DNA of 6,633 bases from JAMXLO01 sp041487355 (GTDB lineage: Bacteria; Pseudomonadota; Alphaproteobacteria; Acetobacterales; Acetobacteraceae). The notes beneath the pieces were generated by a model that saw nothing but the letters and a program-made list of their open reading frames with translations, was not told the origin of the DNA and did not search any database. A program made the translations under genes and the position numbers. Every line of letters starts with the position of its first letter. The first letter of the stretch is position 1. Below are positions 5,617 to 6,633 of the stretch, piece after piece. Location: contig JBGPND010000254.1 in NCBI GenBank assembly GCA_041487355.1, forward strand, positions 1 to 6,633, given 5' to 3'.

Positions 5617-6393
5617 GTGACCGGCTCCCCCGAACCCATCCGCTCCTCCGGGCTTTCAGCCAGCCACGGGTTCTTCACGCGCCTGGGAGGCGTCTCCGGC
5701 GGACCCTACGCCAGCCTCAACTGCAGCCTCTCCGGCCAGGACGCGCGCGATGCCGTGCTGGAGAACCGCGCCCGGGCAGCCCGCGCGATCGGTGCGAACC
5801 CGGCCGGCCTGGTCGGACTGACGCAGGTGCACGGGCCCGAGGTGGTGCATGTCACGACTCCCTGGCCGCCCGGTGCGGGTCCGCGCGCGGACGCCATGGT
5901 GACCGACCGCCCGGATGTCGCGCTCGGCATTGTCACCGCCGACTGTGCGCCCATCCTGTTCGCGGACATGCAATCCGGCGTGGTTGCCGCCGCCCATGCC
6001 GGCTGGCGCGGCGCCGTCGCCGGCGTGATCGAGGCGACAATCGCCGCCATGACATGTCTCGGCGCGAATCCGGCGACGACGGCGGCTGCGATCGGACCCT
6101 GTATCCGGCAGGATTCTTACGAAGTCGGCGCCGATCTGCGCGATGCCGTGCTGGCCCGCGAGCCATCGCACGGTCGCTTTTTCGCGCCCGGCCGCCGCGA
6201 GGCACGCTGGCAGTTCGACCTGCCGGGCTATTGCGCCGCGCGCCTCGCCGCCGCATGCATCCGCTTCGTCGACGTCATCGATGCCGACACCGCCGCCGAC
6301 GAAGCCCGGTTTTTCAGCCACCGACGCCGCACGCTTGCCGGCGGCGGACCGATCGGCCACCAGATTTCCATCATCACACTCGATTCAGGATAA
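5617..6393 (+). CDS. pgeF: PgeF peptidoglycan editing factor (YfiH/LACC1 family, 'polyphenol oxidase')
   Basis: With a GTG start the protein has 258 residues, the usual size. It shows the family N-terminus HGFFTRLGGVSGGPYASLNCS (17-37) and the metal-site residues His72 (TQVHG), Cys110 (TADCAP) and His127 (AAAHAGWRG), in almost the same spacing as E. coli YfiH. The AIGPCIRQDSYEVG segment (158-171) and C-terminal FFSHRRRTLAGGGPIGHQISII (232-253) are also typical. E. coli PgeF removes mis-made UDP-MurNAc-L-Ser so that peptidoglycan keeps L-Ala at position 1. Relatives such as LACC1 act on purine nucleosides, and older databases call them laccase-like. Alternative ATG starts at 5590 and 5545 would add 9 or 24 residues without similarity; the 5545 ATG overlaps the upstream stop (ATGA). 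Only 3 nt separate its stop from the lipoprotein gene, so the two are very likely co-transcribed. Confidence 0.93.
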   Translation: MTGSPEPIRSSGLSASHGFFTRLGGVSGGPYASLNCSLSGQDARDAVLENRARAARAIGANPAGLVGLTQVHGPEVVHVTTPWPPGAGPRADAMVTDRPDVALGIVTADCAPILFADMQSGVVAAAHAGWRGAVAGVIEATIAAMTCLGANPATTAAAIGPCIRQDSYEVGADLRDAVLAREPSHGRFFAPGRREARWQFDLPGYCAARLAAACIRFVDVIDADTAADEARFFSHRRRTLAGGGPIGHQISIITLDSG

Positions 6394-6396
6394 TTC

Positions 6397-6633
6397 GTGA
6401 TTTTCCGACAGAGCCTCCTGCTTCTCCTCCCGCTGCTGCTCGCCGCGTGCGGCGATCTGCCGGAGCCCTTCCTGGGCAACCCCGGCGCCACCGCCAGGAT
6501 GCTGGCGCAGCCGCCGACGCCAAGGCTGGCGGTGCCGCCGCCGGCCAACGCCCTGCTGCCTGATGCCGCAACACGAGAGTTCGCCAGCGCGTTGGCCGCG
6601 GGCCTGCGGACACAGGAGGTGCCGGCTGTCGCC
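6397..6633 (+). CDS. Putative lipoprotein of unknown function, cut off by the window edge
   Basis: A GTG start, with AGGA (6387-6390) 6 nt upstream, opens a frame of 79 codons that is still open at the right edge. The N-terminus MIFRQSLLLLLPLLLAAC is a lipoprotein signal peptide: one arginine, a leucine-rich core, and the lipobox LAAC with Cys18 as the lipidated residue. The residue after Cys is Gly, not the Asp that holds E. coli lipoproteins in the inner membrane, so outer-membrane sorting is possible if the same rule holds. The rest is rich in Pro and Ala (PPTPRLAVPPPANALLP, about 40-56), then becomes helical in character (ATREFASALAAGL). I recognise no domain in the visible part. The gene follows pgeF by 3 nt, and its product would be a substrate of the Lgt encoded in the same window. 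Confidence 0.75.
   Translation, partial: MIFRQSLLLLLPLLLAACGDLPEPFLGNPGATARMLAQPPTPRLAVPPPANALLPDAATREFASALAAGLRTQEVPAVA

Overview
The window is a GC-rich, tightly packed stretch of chromosome from a Gram-negative bacterium, most likely an alphaproteobacterium of the Rhodospirillales/Acetobacteraceae type. The reasons are the LPS-heptose gene hldD, the lipoprotein-processing gene lgt, a UbiK-type ubiquinone accessory protein, a MidA/NDUFAF7 methyltransferase and PgeF, in an order known from that class. The taxonomic call is inference from protein style and gene order.

Left part (1-857, minus strand): a YbjN-domain protein that runs off the left edge, then a small coiled-coil UbiK protein. 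Both are transcribed leftward. A 77-bp divergent intergenic region (858-934) separates ubiK from the rightward genes. It holds a TATAAC box so close to the hldD ATG that hldD may be read from a leaderless transcript.

Centre (935-3731, plus strand): hldD, lgt and a MidA-family methyltransferase form a compact operon with 4-nt and 1-nt overlaps. They serve the cell envelope (LPS heptose supply, lipoprotein diacylglyceryl transfer) and probably complex I assembly. Inside the methyltransferase frame sits a short palindromic repeat (TTCCCGC-GCAA-GCGGGAA) of the kind dispersed in proteobacterial genomes. It is translated in frame as IVIPAQAGTQ.

Right part (3732-6633, plus strand): after a 158-bp gap comes a free-standing ANL-family adenylation-domain protein, then pgeF, then the start of a lipoprotein gene that runs off the right edge. 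In many alphaproteobacteria lgt, the MidA-type gene and pgeF lie next to each other, so the adenylation gene looks like an insertion into a conserved operon. It has no carrier, condensation or thioesterase domain, lacks the aspartate that usually anchors an alpha-amino group, and may be the 5' part of a longer A-PCP enzyme. It is the most unusual item here. I found no RNA genes, CRISPR array, transposase or complete mobile element, and no intergenic stretch over 300 bases.
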